The notes under the pieces are model-generated. The model saw only the letters and a program-made list of their open reading frames with translations, searched no databases and was not told the origin of the DNA. A stretch of DNA of 64,000 bases from Brevibacillus reuszeri (lineage in GTDB: Bacteria; Bacillota; Bacilli; Brevibacillales; Brevibacillaceae). Below are positions 34,017 to 42,414 of the stretch, piece after piece (the stretch's first letter is position 1; every line of letters begins with the position of its first letter). Made by a program: the position numbers and the translations under genes. Where the stretch lies: positions 62,001-126,000 of the forward strand of contig NZ_LGIQ01000011.1 in the NCBI RefSeq assembly GCF_001187725.1, given 5' to 3'.

Positions 34017-34910
34017 TTATTCAGCCCCCATCGCCTGATCGTAAATCGCTCTGGCCACACGTGCAATGGTCAGTTCTGCTGCACTCTTCTCCGTTACTCC
34101 TCGCGATAATACGGTGATGGCAATGGTACCCTTGCCATTTGGCAAATAGATAATTCCAGCGTCGTTCACGACAGCATTTACGGTTCCTGTTTTATGCGCG
34201 ACCTTGGTTCCTTCTGGCAGCAAGAATGGCAAACGGCTGTTGTATTGCTGACGGCGCAATATATCGAGCATCAAATCACACGATGCAGGAGTGAGAATTT
34301 CTTTTTGGGCGATCATGATGAGCAGACGGTTCAAATCAGCTGGCGTGGCTACGTTGTTTTCCAAAGTCGGCTTCGATACATCCAAGATGATTTCGTACTC
34401 CCCGGTATCTTCCCTGCGCTCGTATTCATGAAAGCCGGCTTCAGACGGGGCTGGTTCGTTCATGCCAACACAGTGATTGAGCAACTGCCAGCATGTGTGG
34501 CGCAGATGAACATTTTTCAATCCCAGTTCATGCATATGGGCGGTTACCTGCTCGATTCCTCCAACCAGCTCTAGCACGAGGTCTGTTGCATAGTTGTCAC
34601 TGACAATCGTCATCAGCGTCGCCAGGTCCTTCACTGTCAAAGCAGCTCCTGCATCCAGCTCCTGTAAAACCCCTGAGCCAGGTACTCTCTCGTCCTGCTT
34701 GAGTGTCACCCGTTGATCCAATCGGATGTTGCCAGCCTCTACTTCACGCATCAAGGTAACCATGATCGGAATCTTGAATGCACTTGCCAATTGGAACAGC
34801 TGATCATCCAAATTGCCCGCAGTTTTTCCTGTCTCCAAGTGTGTAGCCGCTACTCCAAATACGCCTGGTGAGTCTGTCAGCACATCCTCCAAAGCCTGTT
34901 GCCATCCCAT
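34017..34910 (-). CDS. Class A beta-lactamase-like serine hydrolase
   Basis: 297 residues. The motifs SAFK (SxxK), SDN and HKTG are in the right order and spacing for class A enzymes. ATG 34910 follows AAGGAGG; there is no signal peptide, which is unusual for a true beta-lactamase and argues for another role such as a peptidase or esterase on internal substrate. The omega-loop Glu cannot be placed with confidence. It follows the oligopeptide-binding lipoprotein gene by 68 bases. Confidence 0.86.
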   Translation of the reverse strand: MGWQQALEDVLTDSPGVFGVAATHLETGKTAGNLDDQLFQLASAFKIPIMVTLMREVEAGNIRLDQRVTLKQDERVPGSGVLQELDAGAALTVKDLATLMTIVSDNYATDLVLELVGGIEQVTAHMHELGLKNVHLRHTCWQLLNHCVGMNEPAPSEAGFHEYERREDTGEYEIILDVSKPTLENNVATPADLNRLLIMIAQKEILTPASCDLMLDILRRQQYNSRLPFLLPEGTKVAHKTGTVNAVVNDAGIIYLPNGKGTIAITVLSRGVTEKSAAELTIARVARAIYDQAMGAE

Positions 34911-34978
34911 GCCAAATGCCTCCTTTTTTAGTCGCGAAACAGCCAACACGAAAAAGTGTCGGCCATTTCGGTCTTGCT

Positions 34979-36613
34979 TTATTGTTCTTTGTACCCCCAC
35001 TTGAAGTCGATATAGCCCAGAGGGTCCACAGTGATACCTTTTACCTTGTCATTTTGCACCCATGAATTGACGCTGCTGTATACGCCTGTGACTGGCATTT
35101 CCTCCATCAGGATTTCTTCCGCGTCCATCAGATACTGATTGCGCTTGGCTTCATCTGGTTCAGCATACGCTTGTTTCACCAGCTCTACGTACTTCTCGTT
35201 CCCCCAGAAGGTCGAGTTTTTCGAGCTGTATTTCTCCATCATCAGCTCCAGGAAATTGACGGAATCATTGTAATCGCCAGTCCAGCCAGTCCGGGAAATC
35301 ATGTACTTGCCGTGCTCCTGATCGTCAAACATGACCTTTAATTCCTTGTTCGTCAGCTTGACGTCTACTCCCAACCCCTGTTTCCATTGGGCTTGCAGGG
35401 CTTCGGCGATCTTTTTGTTGAGATCGGAGGTGTTGAAAAGATACGTGATTTCCGGCAATTGGGTAATTCCCAGTTCTTTCATACCTTCTGCCAATAATTG
35501 TTTCGCCGTATCGGTGTCATTATCCTTGAAGTATCCATCCGGTTTTAAAGAAGCGGAAAGCGGTACAAAGCCCATCAGCGGTGTTTGCCCAGCCTGTCCG
35601 ATATTTTCAGCGATGTCCTTGCGATTGATCGCGTAAGCAAATGCCTTGCGAATCTTTGCATTGGTAAATGGTGGTTTTTCCGTCTGGAACAGCAGGTAGT
35701 AGCTCGTTGCGCGCTCCATCGTCTTCAGCTTGCCTTCATCCCGCAATGGTCCAATCGCATCCGCTGGCAAGCCGCTGATCGGTCCGCCTGCCCAATCCAG
35801 CTCGCCGCTGTTGAACAGCTCCAGCTCTGTATTGGTATCCTCAATCATGGAAAACTGGATTTCACTCAGCTTGACCACTTCTTGATCCCAATAGTTCTCA
35901 TTTTTCGCCAGCTCAATTTTGTTTTTATGCTCCCATTTCACAATCTTGAACGGCCCGTTCGTGACGATCGTCTCCGGCTTTTTCGCCCAATCGGGGTTTG
36001 ACTCTACCACTTTTTGATTGACCGGATAGTAGAAGGTGGCGAGTGTGAGGAAATACGGAGTCGGGTTTTCCAGTGTAACTTCCAGTGTTTTATCATCCAC
36101 TACCTTGATCCCGACATCCTGTGCCTGTGCTTTTCCTTCGAAATACGCTCTCGCATTTTTAATCGCATAATATTTGTACGCCGAGCTACTCGCTGTTTTC
36201 GGATCGAGCGCACGCATCCAGGCGAAGGCAAAGTCACCAGCTGTAACCGGATCACCATTGCTCCATTTGCTATCTCGCAATTTGAATGTATACACACGTT
36301 TGTCCTCAGAGAGTTGAATATCGGATGCGACGGAATTTACTGGCTTTCCGTCCTTATCCAGGCGGACGAGAGAATCGTAAAGCGAACGAATGAACGCACC
36401 AGAAATAACGTCATTGGACAATCCCGAGTCCAGTGTTTCCGGTTCAGCTGCATTCATACGCAAGACTTGATTTGTCGCAGGTGCGGATTCCGTTGATGAC
36501 TGCTCTGGCGATTGTGTTGTTGCTCCCTGATTCGCCTGGTTGCCGTTGCTACAGCCGGCAAACAAGCCCGTAAGCAGAACAAACGTACTCATAATAGCAA
36601 TTCGTCGTTTCAT
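34979..36613 (-). CDS. Oligopeptide ABC transporter substrate-binding lipoprotein (OppA/DppE/MppA-like)
   Basis: 544 residues. Lipoprotein signal with lipobox LFAGC, a Gln/Thr/Ser linker, and an SBP_bac_5 fold (EPETLDSGLSNDVISGAFIRSLYDSLV, YTFKLRDSKWSNGDPVTAGDF, NGPFKIVKWEHKNKIELAKN). No permease or ATPase genes are adjacent, so it probably serves a transporter encoded elsewhere, as MppA/DppE do for murein peptides. The two serine hydrolases downstream support peptide use. Confidence 0.92.
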   Translation of the reverse strand: MKRRIAIMSTFVLLTGLFAGCSNGNQANQGATTQSPEQSSTESAPATNQVLRMNAAEPETLDSGLSNDVISGAFIRSLYDSLVRLDKDGKPVNSVASDIQLSEDKRVYTFKLRDSKWSNGDPVTAGDFAFAWMRALDPKTASSSAYKYYAIKNARAYFEGKAQAQDVGIKVVDDKTLEVTLENPTPYFLTLATFYYPVNQKVVESNPDWAKKPETIVTNGPFKIVKWEHKNKIELAKNENYWDQEVVKLSEIQFSMIEDTNTELELFNSGELDWAGGPISGLPADAIGPLRDEGKLKTMERATSYYLLFQTEKPPFTNAKIRKAFAYAINRKDIAENIGQAGQTPLMGFVPLSASLKPDGYFKDNDTDTAKQLLAEGMKELGITQLPEITYLFNTSDLNKKIAEALQAQWKQGLGVDVKLTNKELKVMFDDQEHGKYMISRTGWTGDYNDSVNFLELMMEKYSSKNSTFWGNEKYVELVKQAYAEPDEAKRNQYLMDAEEILMEEMPVTGVYSSVNSWVQNDKVKGITVDPLGYIDFKWGYKEQ

Positions 36614-36786
36614 GATGGACCCCCTACAAAACTTGTATTCTTTTACACTTTCTGATTCAGTAAAATATTCTGCAAATTTCGTGCCAGCTATATTTATCTA
36701 CACTTATCTCACATGCATTATTCATCTCTGAATAGTTTTGTTCGGGGTTTTCCGACATTTTTCTACCAATTGCTTTGGAAACAGCA

Positions 36787-36818
36787 AATAAAGGTATTCT
36801 CCGTTGAATACCTTTATT
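36787..36818. terminator. Perfect hairpin between divergent/convergent small genes
   Basis: AATAAAGGTATTC-(6)-GAATACCTTTATT, 13 perfect base pairs. It lies 52 bases after the DUF2325 gene stop on the minus strand and probably ends that transcript, although the T-run is interrupted. The rest of 36614-36869 is AT-rich with the promoter of the oligopeptide-binding gene. Confidence 0.6.
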
Positions 36819-36869
36819 CATTCACGAATATGATAGGGTGCTTATCCAAAAAGCGATGACCCCTTTCTT

Positions 36870-37151
36870 TTAGCTAATGGCTGGTTCGGACATGGCTATG
36901 GCATCACAGGAACGTCTGCAAAAAACAATCGGGACATGTTGTTGTTTCGCTAGCTTCTTAATGTTTTTGCTCAAACTATGGCTGACAAAGTTGATAAATA
37001 CGAGAACAAGCTCTGTGTCAGAAGGGATTGTCGCCTTCACATCGGATTTTTTCCGACCCGATACATGATAAATATTTCGATACCCCTTATCCTGCAGCAT
37101 GCTTTCGATATCCCCTAACCGATCTCCTCCTACTACTAATACGCCTGCCAT
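36870..37151 (-). CDS. DUF2325-family small protein
   Basis: 93 residues beginning AGVLVVGGDRLGDIESML, with SGRKKSDVKATIPSDTELVLVFINFVSH and a C-terminal PIVFCRRSCDAI, matching the uncharacterised DUF2325 family that is common in Bacilli and Clostridia. ATG 37151 follows GAGGAGG. Function unknown; it is probably co-transcribed with the small YezD-like gene upstream, 48 bases away. Confidence 0.8.
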   Translation of the reverse strand: MAGVLVVGGDRLGDIESMLQDKGYRNIYHVSGRKKSDVKATIPSDTELVLVFINFVSHSLSKNIKKLAKQQHVPIVFCRRSCDAIAMSEPAIS

Positions 37152-37199
37152 CTAAAAATCCTCCTCTCTTCTTATCCCATCGTGCTTCTATTTCCACAA

Positions 37200-37394
37200 C
37201 TATTTGCTAGCACGCAGTTGATTGTACTTGGTCTCTACCTTTTCAGCAGGGAGTCTGTATTTTTCAGTCCGCTCAATCTGGACCACCTGTGAATCGTGCA
37301 CCACGATATGTATGGAGCCATATTCCAAGGTTTCCAAAGCCCGTGCAATTCTATCCAACAGCAAATCATCGATTACCTCTGGTTTCTTTGGCAT
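37200..37394 (-). CDS. YezD-like small protein (DUF2292)
   Basis: 64 residues: LLLDRIARALETLEYGSIHIVVHDSQVVQIERTEKYR (read as two adjoining segments), the DUF2292/YezD pattern. In several Firmicutes such genes sit beside sulfur-assimilation genes; no such genes are seen here. ATG 37394 follows GGGAGG. It has a strong promoter at 37470-37498. Confidence 0.8.
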   Translation of the reverse strand: MPKKPEVIDDLLLDRIARALETLEYGSIHIVVHDSQVVQIERTEKYRLPAEKVETKYNQLRASK

Positions 37395-37469
37395 AAGGTC
37401 CAGCCTCCCTTTCACAAATGATAACCAATCTATATTATTCCTACCTATTTAGTATGTTTTATTTTTCTA

Positions 37470-37498
37470 ATAATACCTCCCGTTTCCCAGTTTGTCAA
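37470..37498 (-). promoter_or_regulatory. Sigma-A promoter of the yezD-like gene
   Basis: TTGACA (37493-37498), 17-base spacer, TATTAT (37470-37475) on the minus strand, start about 70 bases before the ATG. Confidence 0.75.
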
Positions 37499-37534
37499 TG
37501 AGAAGACTAGGATTTTACAGGAGGAAAAGGTTTT

Positions 37535-38860
37535 CTATTCGCTTTTTCCGTGCCATTTCTCCAAATGATCGGCATGTGTCCGCAAGTACGCCCCAGGCAA
37601 AAAGAGCTTGTCGTAATACTCCAGGTCAAGGTGATGCGTTTGTAAATACATCAACGAGAAAACGGTAGGAACTGTAGCCGGAAACTTGCCGAACGTGTCA
37701 TAAATGTACTGCGCCTGCAGTGTGACCAGCTCACGGATCGGCTCATCGTAGGTTTTAGCACTCGAACGCACCTTACTGCTGTCCTGCCATGGTCCTGGCG
37801 TATCTGGGTGAAACGGTCCGCCGGGTCCAAACTTCCGCTCCACGTAAGCATCCACCGCAGCTCGCAGGTCAGGGTAATGCGGCGGCGACAAGGTCTCAAA
37901 TACACCTGCAAGCCCCGTCGGATTGGGCTGTGACCAGCGCTCATCCGTATCATAGCGAAACCCGAGTCCTGGCACCTCGGGATCACCGCTGGCACCAAGC
38001 ACTGTCAGCCGATCAATCCCGTCAAACATCCAGCCCCCCAACCCAAGCGCCTGCTGCATCAGCATTCCCGCGTAAACGGAGGTAGACAGCTCGGCAGTCA
38101 GCTCGGTAAGCGAGTACTGCTCGACAAAGGTTAACGGGTATGGCTGGTCGATGTCGACAAGACTAGCAAACTTCTCAATCCCCGGAATCTTGCGCTTGTG
38201 AATGTCGTCATAGATGGTGTAGCCGTTCGTCGCATAGAAAAACAGATTGGCAATCGTATGCTGAGCCAAATCACCTACCGGAAAGACGAGAAGTGAGCCA
38301 GGTCGATTCGCTACCCAGGTGTTATGCCCCTCCATGTATGGCTCACGGGCCGGGATGTGAAGACGTGTATCCGCAAGCTTGCGAATCCGTGGCTTGATGG
38401 AATCGATTAAGAGCGGCAATCCGATCTGACCCTCTTTATTTCGGTTGACGGGAACCGCGTAATCCCTCGTCTCCAGCAGGTACGTACCTGAATCGTCCGT
38501 AAAAAAGATTTCGGCTGTATGGAAGCCGGCAGCAGATGGAAAGGTTCTTCCACTGGCAGACCCTGCGTAGTTGGACAGGTGAGGAGCATAGCGATCATGG
38601 CGGGTTACGCTGTTGTGCCAGCCTGTGACGCCGCCGACTGCAGCCAGAATCAGCAGCTTTTCTACATCATCAAGTGGCAGAGGCTGGTGTCGCGACGTGA
38701 ACGCCAATGGTCCATCTGGCACCTCTGCCCCGCGAAAAAAACGTCTGGAGCGACGTCCAAAAATCGCCTCGACCAGCGGAAATTGCAGCAAATCTGTCAA
38801 TGCCTTCTCTTGTGTAGCGTGATGGTGCACTTCCTTCCCCCAAGCAGGTTGATCGCTCAT
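37535..38860 (-). CDS. Nitroreductase-like domain protein, function unknown
   Basis: 441 residues. The N-terminal third contains FPLVEAIFGRRSRRFFRG and LDDVEKLLILAAVGGVTGWHN, which look like the start of a nitroreductase/SagB-type flavin fold; a later GMLMQQALGLGGWMF also fits that fold. The middle and C-terminal parts are unrecognised. ATG 38860 follows GAGGTGG; a longer reading has no ribosome site. Single-gene unit, no biosynthetic neighbours. FMN binding and substrate are unproved. Confidence 0.68.
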   Translation of the reverse strand: MSDQPAWGKEVHHHATQEKALTDLLQFPLVEAIFGRRSRRFFRGAEVPDGPLAFTSRHQPLPLDDVEKLLILAAVGGVTGWHNSVTRHDRYAPHLSNYAGSASGRTFPSAAGFHTAEIFFTDDSGTYLLETRDYAVPVNRNKEGQIGLPLLIDSIKPRIRKLADTRLHIPAREPYMEGHNTWVANRPGSLLVFPVGDLAQHTIANLFFYATNGYTIYDDIHKRKIPGIEKFASLVDIDQPYPLTFVEQYSLTELTAELSTSVYAGMLMQQALGLGGWMFDGIDRLTVLGASGDPEVPGLGFRYDTDERWSQPNPTGLAGVFETLSPPHYPDLRAAVDAYVERKFGPGGPFHPDTPGPWQDSSKVRSSAKTYDEPIRELVTLQAQYIYDTFGKFPATVPTVFSLMYLQTHHLDLEYYDKLFLPGAYLRTHADHLEKWHGKSE

Positions 38861-38906
38861 CTCAACCACCTCTTCTCTCTTTGGTAGAAACCCCAGCCCT
38901 TTTGAA

Positions 38907-38959
38907 GCAAAAAGGCTCCTGAAGAAAAAAGACCTCGTTGTCTTTTTCACAGGAGCCTT
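38907..38959 (-). terminator. Hairpin between the MocR gene and the nitroreductase-like gene
   Basis: Minus strand AAGGCTCCTG-...-GAAAAAGAC / GTCTTTTTTC-...-CAGGAGCCTTTTTG. The stem and T-run fit a terminator for the MocR gene, 105 bases downstream of its stop, though it also lies 47 bases before the next start and could be a leader attenuator. Confidence 0.65.
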
Positions 38960-39063
38960 CGGTCGTCCGATCAGCTTATTTCTTAAAAACCGATTAATTT
39001 ACTTTGATATATCCAAATTACCATACTCTTCCACCCGACGTCAATGCTCTGGTTTACCGTTTT

Positions 39064-40446
39064 TCAATTCCAATCGATCATCCGCCAATAGCCAGCCTTT
39101 TTCTGCTTTTCTTCAATAGCCGCAACGGTTTTCGCCAACAGAGCGACTCCCTTTTCGATGCTCTCTTCATCAGTCTGAATGATGCTGACACGTACACCAT
39201 TGTCCCGCTTGAACGTGCGCAGGTAGTTCTGATCAGTGGAGGTGATACGCACATTTTGGTGATGAAGTCCAGCTATTACATCATTCGAATTGATCGACTC
39301 CGGGAGCAGGATACGGGAAAAAATCCCGCCCTCCCCGATCTGCACTCGAAAATCCGCAGATAAGTGACGTCGACAAGCATCGGCGAGAGCCTGTAACCGG
39401 ACTTTGTAACGTTCGCGCACCATCGTGGAATGATGCTCATACATGCCGCACTTCAAGTAAAGCTCCAGAGCAGCTTGCGACAGCACAGATGTACTCGAAT
39501 CACAGGATGCTTTAAACATCCGGAAGGTCTCCATTAAAGCTGTGGGCAATACGACTGTTGCGAGTCGAAGCCCGGGCAGCATGATTTTGGAGAAGCTTTT
39601 GACATATATCACATGACCGGATTGGTCGTAGCTGTAGATCGGATCCGCTTTAGCCCGTGTCTCCATATCAGCCAGGTAATCGTCTTCAAGAATATATACA
39701 TCATAGCGCTCAGCCAATCTCGCTATTTCCTTTTTCTGTGCCTCGGTATAGGAGACTCCCAGCGGATTGTGAAAACGCGGTACCGTGTAGAAAAACTTGA
39801 TCTGGTTATTGCGAAAATGTCGTTCCAATTCATCCAAATCGATGCCGTCTGCGGTACGTTCTATGCCCAGTGTGGTCACGCCAAACAGCTCCAGGGTACG
39901 GAGCATGCCATGAAAGGTAGGCTGTTCTACCAGGATCGCATTTTTCCCATTCGGAAATGGCATCGCCGAAAGCAGGTGAAGAGCTTGTTGCCCACCTGAA
40001 ACAATGCTGATTTGTGAGGGCGGAGCAAAAACCTGCGAGGCGGCCAAATGCTTTTCCAGCTCCCTGCGCAGAGAAAAGAAGCCTTGCGGATCCGAGTAGC
40101 TGAAAAGCTGGTCCTCATACAGCTCAATGGCACGGTTGAGACAATGCTGAAAATCTTTGTAAGGCATAACCTGCGGGTCTGGACTCGCGGCAGAAAAATC
40201 AATGCGCTCCACCGTCGCCTGCGGGCTGCTTGCCGAACGCAGCACCGCGTAATAACCACTTTTGGGCACCGAGTAGATCAGATGCTCCTTTTCCAGCTCC
40301 TGGTAGGCCCGTATCGCCGTATTGATGCTGCATGTCCACTGCTCGGAGACTGCCCGAATCGACGGAAGCTTTTCGCCCGGCTTGATTTTGTTCGTTAGCA
40401 GTTGTTCTTTTATATGGCTTTTCACGACTTCATATTTATTCTCCAT
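39064..40446 (-). CDS. MocR-type GntR regulator with aminotransferase domain
   Basis: 460 residues. N-terminal GntR winged helix (KPGEKLPSIRAVSEQWTCSINTAIRAYQ, two adjoining segments) joined to a fold-type I aminotransferase domain with PLP-site motifs VSGGQQALHLL, ILEDDYLADM and the Schiff-base lysine in YVKSFSKIMLPGLR. Such regulators respond to PLP or amino compounds. ATG 40446 follows GGTGAAAG. It is divergent from the GNAT gene at 40568, which is its probable target. Confidence 0.9.
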   Translation of the reverse strand: MENKYEVVKSHIKEQLLTNKIKPGEKLPSIRAVSEQWTCSINTAIRAYQELEKEHLIYSVPKSGYYAVLRSASSPQATVERIDFSAASPDPQVMPYKDFQHCLNRAIELYEDQLFSYSDPQGFFSLRRELEKHLAASQVFAPPSQISIVSGGQQALHLLSAMPFPNGKNAILVEQPTFHGMLRTLELFGVTTLGIERTADGIDLDELERHFRNNQIKFFYTVPRFHNPLGVSYTEAQKKEIARLAERYDVYILEDDYLADMETRAKADPIYSYDQSGHVIYVKSFSKIMLPGLRLATVVLPTALMETFRMFKASCDSSTSVLSQAALELYLKCGMYEHHSTMVRERYKVRLQALADACRRHLSADFRVQIGEGGIFSRILLPESINSNDVIAGLHHQNVRITSTDQNYLRTFKRDNGVRVSIIQTDEESIEKGVALLAKTVAAIEEKQKKAGYWRMIDWN

Positions 40447-40567
40447 CGCTTTCACCAGCCTTCCATCTGTGTGGGTACAGATGCACTTTTTCTCCGTTTA
40501 TCTCTGACTGTGACTTCAGTATAGTGAATCATAAGCAAAGGAGTAAAGAGAAAATGGAGGGATACAG

Positions 40568-40981
40568 ATGGAATGGAAACATGGTTCATTGCCCTATTTC
40601 ATGAGTGATGACAAGCAGCTGCTTGAAAAAGAACAGATTTGCCAATGGCTCCAAACGACATACTGGGCAGCCGAACGCTCCACTGAGATGATTGTCAAAG
40701 GAATCGAAAACTCCCTGTGTTTCGGGCTCTACGCCGAGAGTGGACAGGCCGGCTTTGTCCGAGTAGTGAGTGACTACGCCACCTTTTCCTGGGTGTGCGA
40801 CGTCTATATCGACCCTGCCCATCGCGGAGCCGGACTTGGCAAATGGATGATGGAGGTTGTCGTGACTCATCCGGCAATACGCCAAACAAGCATGACACTC
40901 GCTACCCGAGATGCACATGGTCTATATGAGCAGTATGGATTTATACGAAGAGAAATGATGCGCAGGATTGCAGGCAACTAA
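40568..40981 (+). CDS. GNAT-family N-acetyltransferase
   Basis: 137 residues, GNAT fold with CDVYIDPAHRGAGLGKWMMEV and a C-terminal DAHGLYEQYGF segment, resembling the YjdJ/PhnO-like small acetyltransferases. ATG 40568 after GGAGGGATACAG. Divergent from the MocR gene with 121 bases between. Substrate unknown. Confidence 0.87.
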   Translation: MEWKHGSLPYFMSDDKQLLEKEQICQWLQTTYWAAERSTEMIVKGIENSLCFGLYAESGQAGFVRVVSDYATFSWVCDVYIDPAHRGAGLGKWMMEVVVTHPAIRQTSMTLATRDAHGLYEQYGFIRREMMRRIAGN

Positions 40982-41002
40982 GCATCCATGCAGACGAACA
41001 GG

Positions 41003-41047
41003 AAAAACCCTAGTTTCGCCCTATCTTTTGGCGAAGCCAAGGTTTTT
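41003..41047. terminator. Bidirectional terminator between GNAT and CapA genes
   Basis: AAAAACC-...-TTCGCC / GGCGAA-...-GGTTTTT imperfect stem between convergent genes. Confidence 0.75.
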
Positions 41048-41077
41048 CCTACAGCAATGCCATCAGATGCGAGCTTT

Positions 41078-42127
41078 TCATTCTTTTTTCTTTGCCGTGA
41101 CCTGCCCGCTCTGATCTATGACTGCCTCGTAGGAAATGCGGTTCAGCTTATCGATGATCCTCTGTTTATTCCCTGTATCCATTGGAGCTGGCTGACCATT
41201 GGTGATTTTGACCGGGATGACTCTGCTTTTGGTCCCCTCTTTTGAAAAGGTCAGTCCCACCATCATCGCCTCTCTCCCCTTTTCGTTGTAAGAAGTCGTA
41301 AACACAAAATTGCCTACGCTGTAGTAGATCGGAGCATTTTTATAAAATTCGACGCCCATAATCGAATGACTGTGCGAGCCAACGATGGCGTCTACTCCGT
41401 TGTCGATCAGCTTGCGCGCCATTTCACGGGCATAGGCTTCTGGCACATCCTTGTATTCCAGATTCCAGTGCATCACAGCAATCGTAATATCAGACTGCTC
41501 CACCGCTTTTTTCACATAGGACAGCATCGGTTCGTACGAGTACGCATGAGCCAGACCGGGCTTGTCTTTCCCTGCAAACCACTGGCGGTTAGGCAGGACA
41601 TGGCTCAGCCCAATGACAGCTACGCGCTTGCCCTTGATCGTCTTTATGTAGGGAGCGAATGCTTCTGCTTCGTTTTTTCCTGCTCCGACATGGCCGATCT
41701 TTTCTTTTTGCAAATGCTGCATCGTGTCGAACAACGCATCCATCCCGTAGTCGAGCGTGTGATTGTTTGCCAGATTTACAACATCAAAGCCTGCATTCAC
41801 CAAGCCTTTTAGCGTCTCTGGCTTTGAGCGGTACGTAAACTCTTTTTTCTCCGGCTTGCCTCGCGTACTGACAGATGTCTCCAAATTGCCGATGGTCAGA
41901 TCCGCCTGACTGAGAAAGTCTTTTGTTTTGGCAAACGGATAATCAACGCCATTTCGCGCAATCTGTACCCCTACGCTTTTATCCATGATGATGTCCCCCA
42001 CAAATGCTACCTCGATCGACTCCTCGGCCTCTGCATTTGCTACCGCTGCACCTCTATTCGCGCGTACCATTATCGGGCTTGTGCTCAGAGCAACTAACAG
42101 CATACTGACAGTGACACTCGTAAACAT
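41078..42127 (-). CDS. CapA-family (PGA_cap) secreted metallophosphoesterase-like protein
   Basis: About 349 residues with an N-terminal hydrophobic signal segment (MFTSVTVSMLLVALSTSPI) and a CapA domain: VAFVGDIIMD, GNLETSVS, VVNLANNHTLDYG, AVIGLSHV, MHWNLEY, VGSHSHSIMGVE and YYSVGNFVF. Family members take part in poly-gamma-glutamate capsule synthesis or wall metabolism; no capB/capC genes are near, so this is a stand-alone homologue. No strong ribosome site precedes the ATG, so the start may be slightly different. Confidence 0.86.
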   Translation of the reverse strand: MFTSVTVSMLLVALSTSPIMVRANRGAAVANAEAEESIEVAFVGDIIMDKSVGVQIARNGVDYPFAKTKDFLSQADLTIGNLETSVSTRGKPEKKEFTYRSKPETLKGLVNAGFDVVNLANNHTLDYGMDALFDTMQHLQKEKIGHVGAGKNEAEAFAPYIKTIKGKRVAVIGLSHVLPNRQWFAGKDKPGLAHAYSYEPMLSYVKKAVEQSDITIAVMHWNLEYKDVPEAYAREMARKLIDNGVDAIVGSHSHSIMGVEFYKNAPIYYSVGNFVFTTSYNEKGREAMMVGLTFSKEGTKSRVIPVKITNGQPAPMDTGNKQRIIDKLNRISYEAVIDQSGQVTAKKKE

Positions 42128-42414
42128 CCGTTGAAAACGTCCGATTTTCCTGCACCTCTCTCGTTCCCTCTATTTAGGCATCATTCTAGTGGGCAGCGAG
42201 TGTGAAGCCTGTTGAAGGCTGTCTAAGGAGTCAGGAAATTTATCGTGCAAAACCGACTGCTGAAAGAAAAATAGCGGACTATGCCAGTAATTCGCCTCAC
42301 AGTGGACGGATTGACTGAATTTTTGCTATTTCTCTCTTTCATATGTCGATCGTTGCCAGAAAAAAGTATAATGAGGGCAGATAACTTAATGAAGCATCAG
42401 CGAAAGGAGGAGTC

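Noticed and set aside
32573..34910. Antibiotic resistance beta-lactamases
   Set aside because: Neither protein has a visible signal peptide, and the context is peptide uptake.
38907..38959. Riboswitch or T-box leader of the nitroreductase-like gene
   Set aside because: Only a hairpin and T-run are present; no T-box or known aptamer motif is seen, so a terminator for the upstream gene is the simpler reading.
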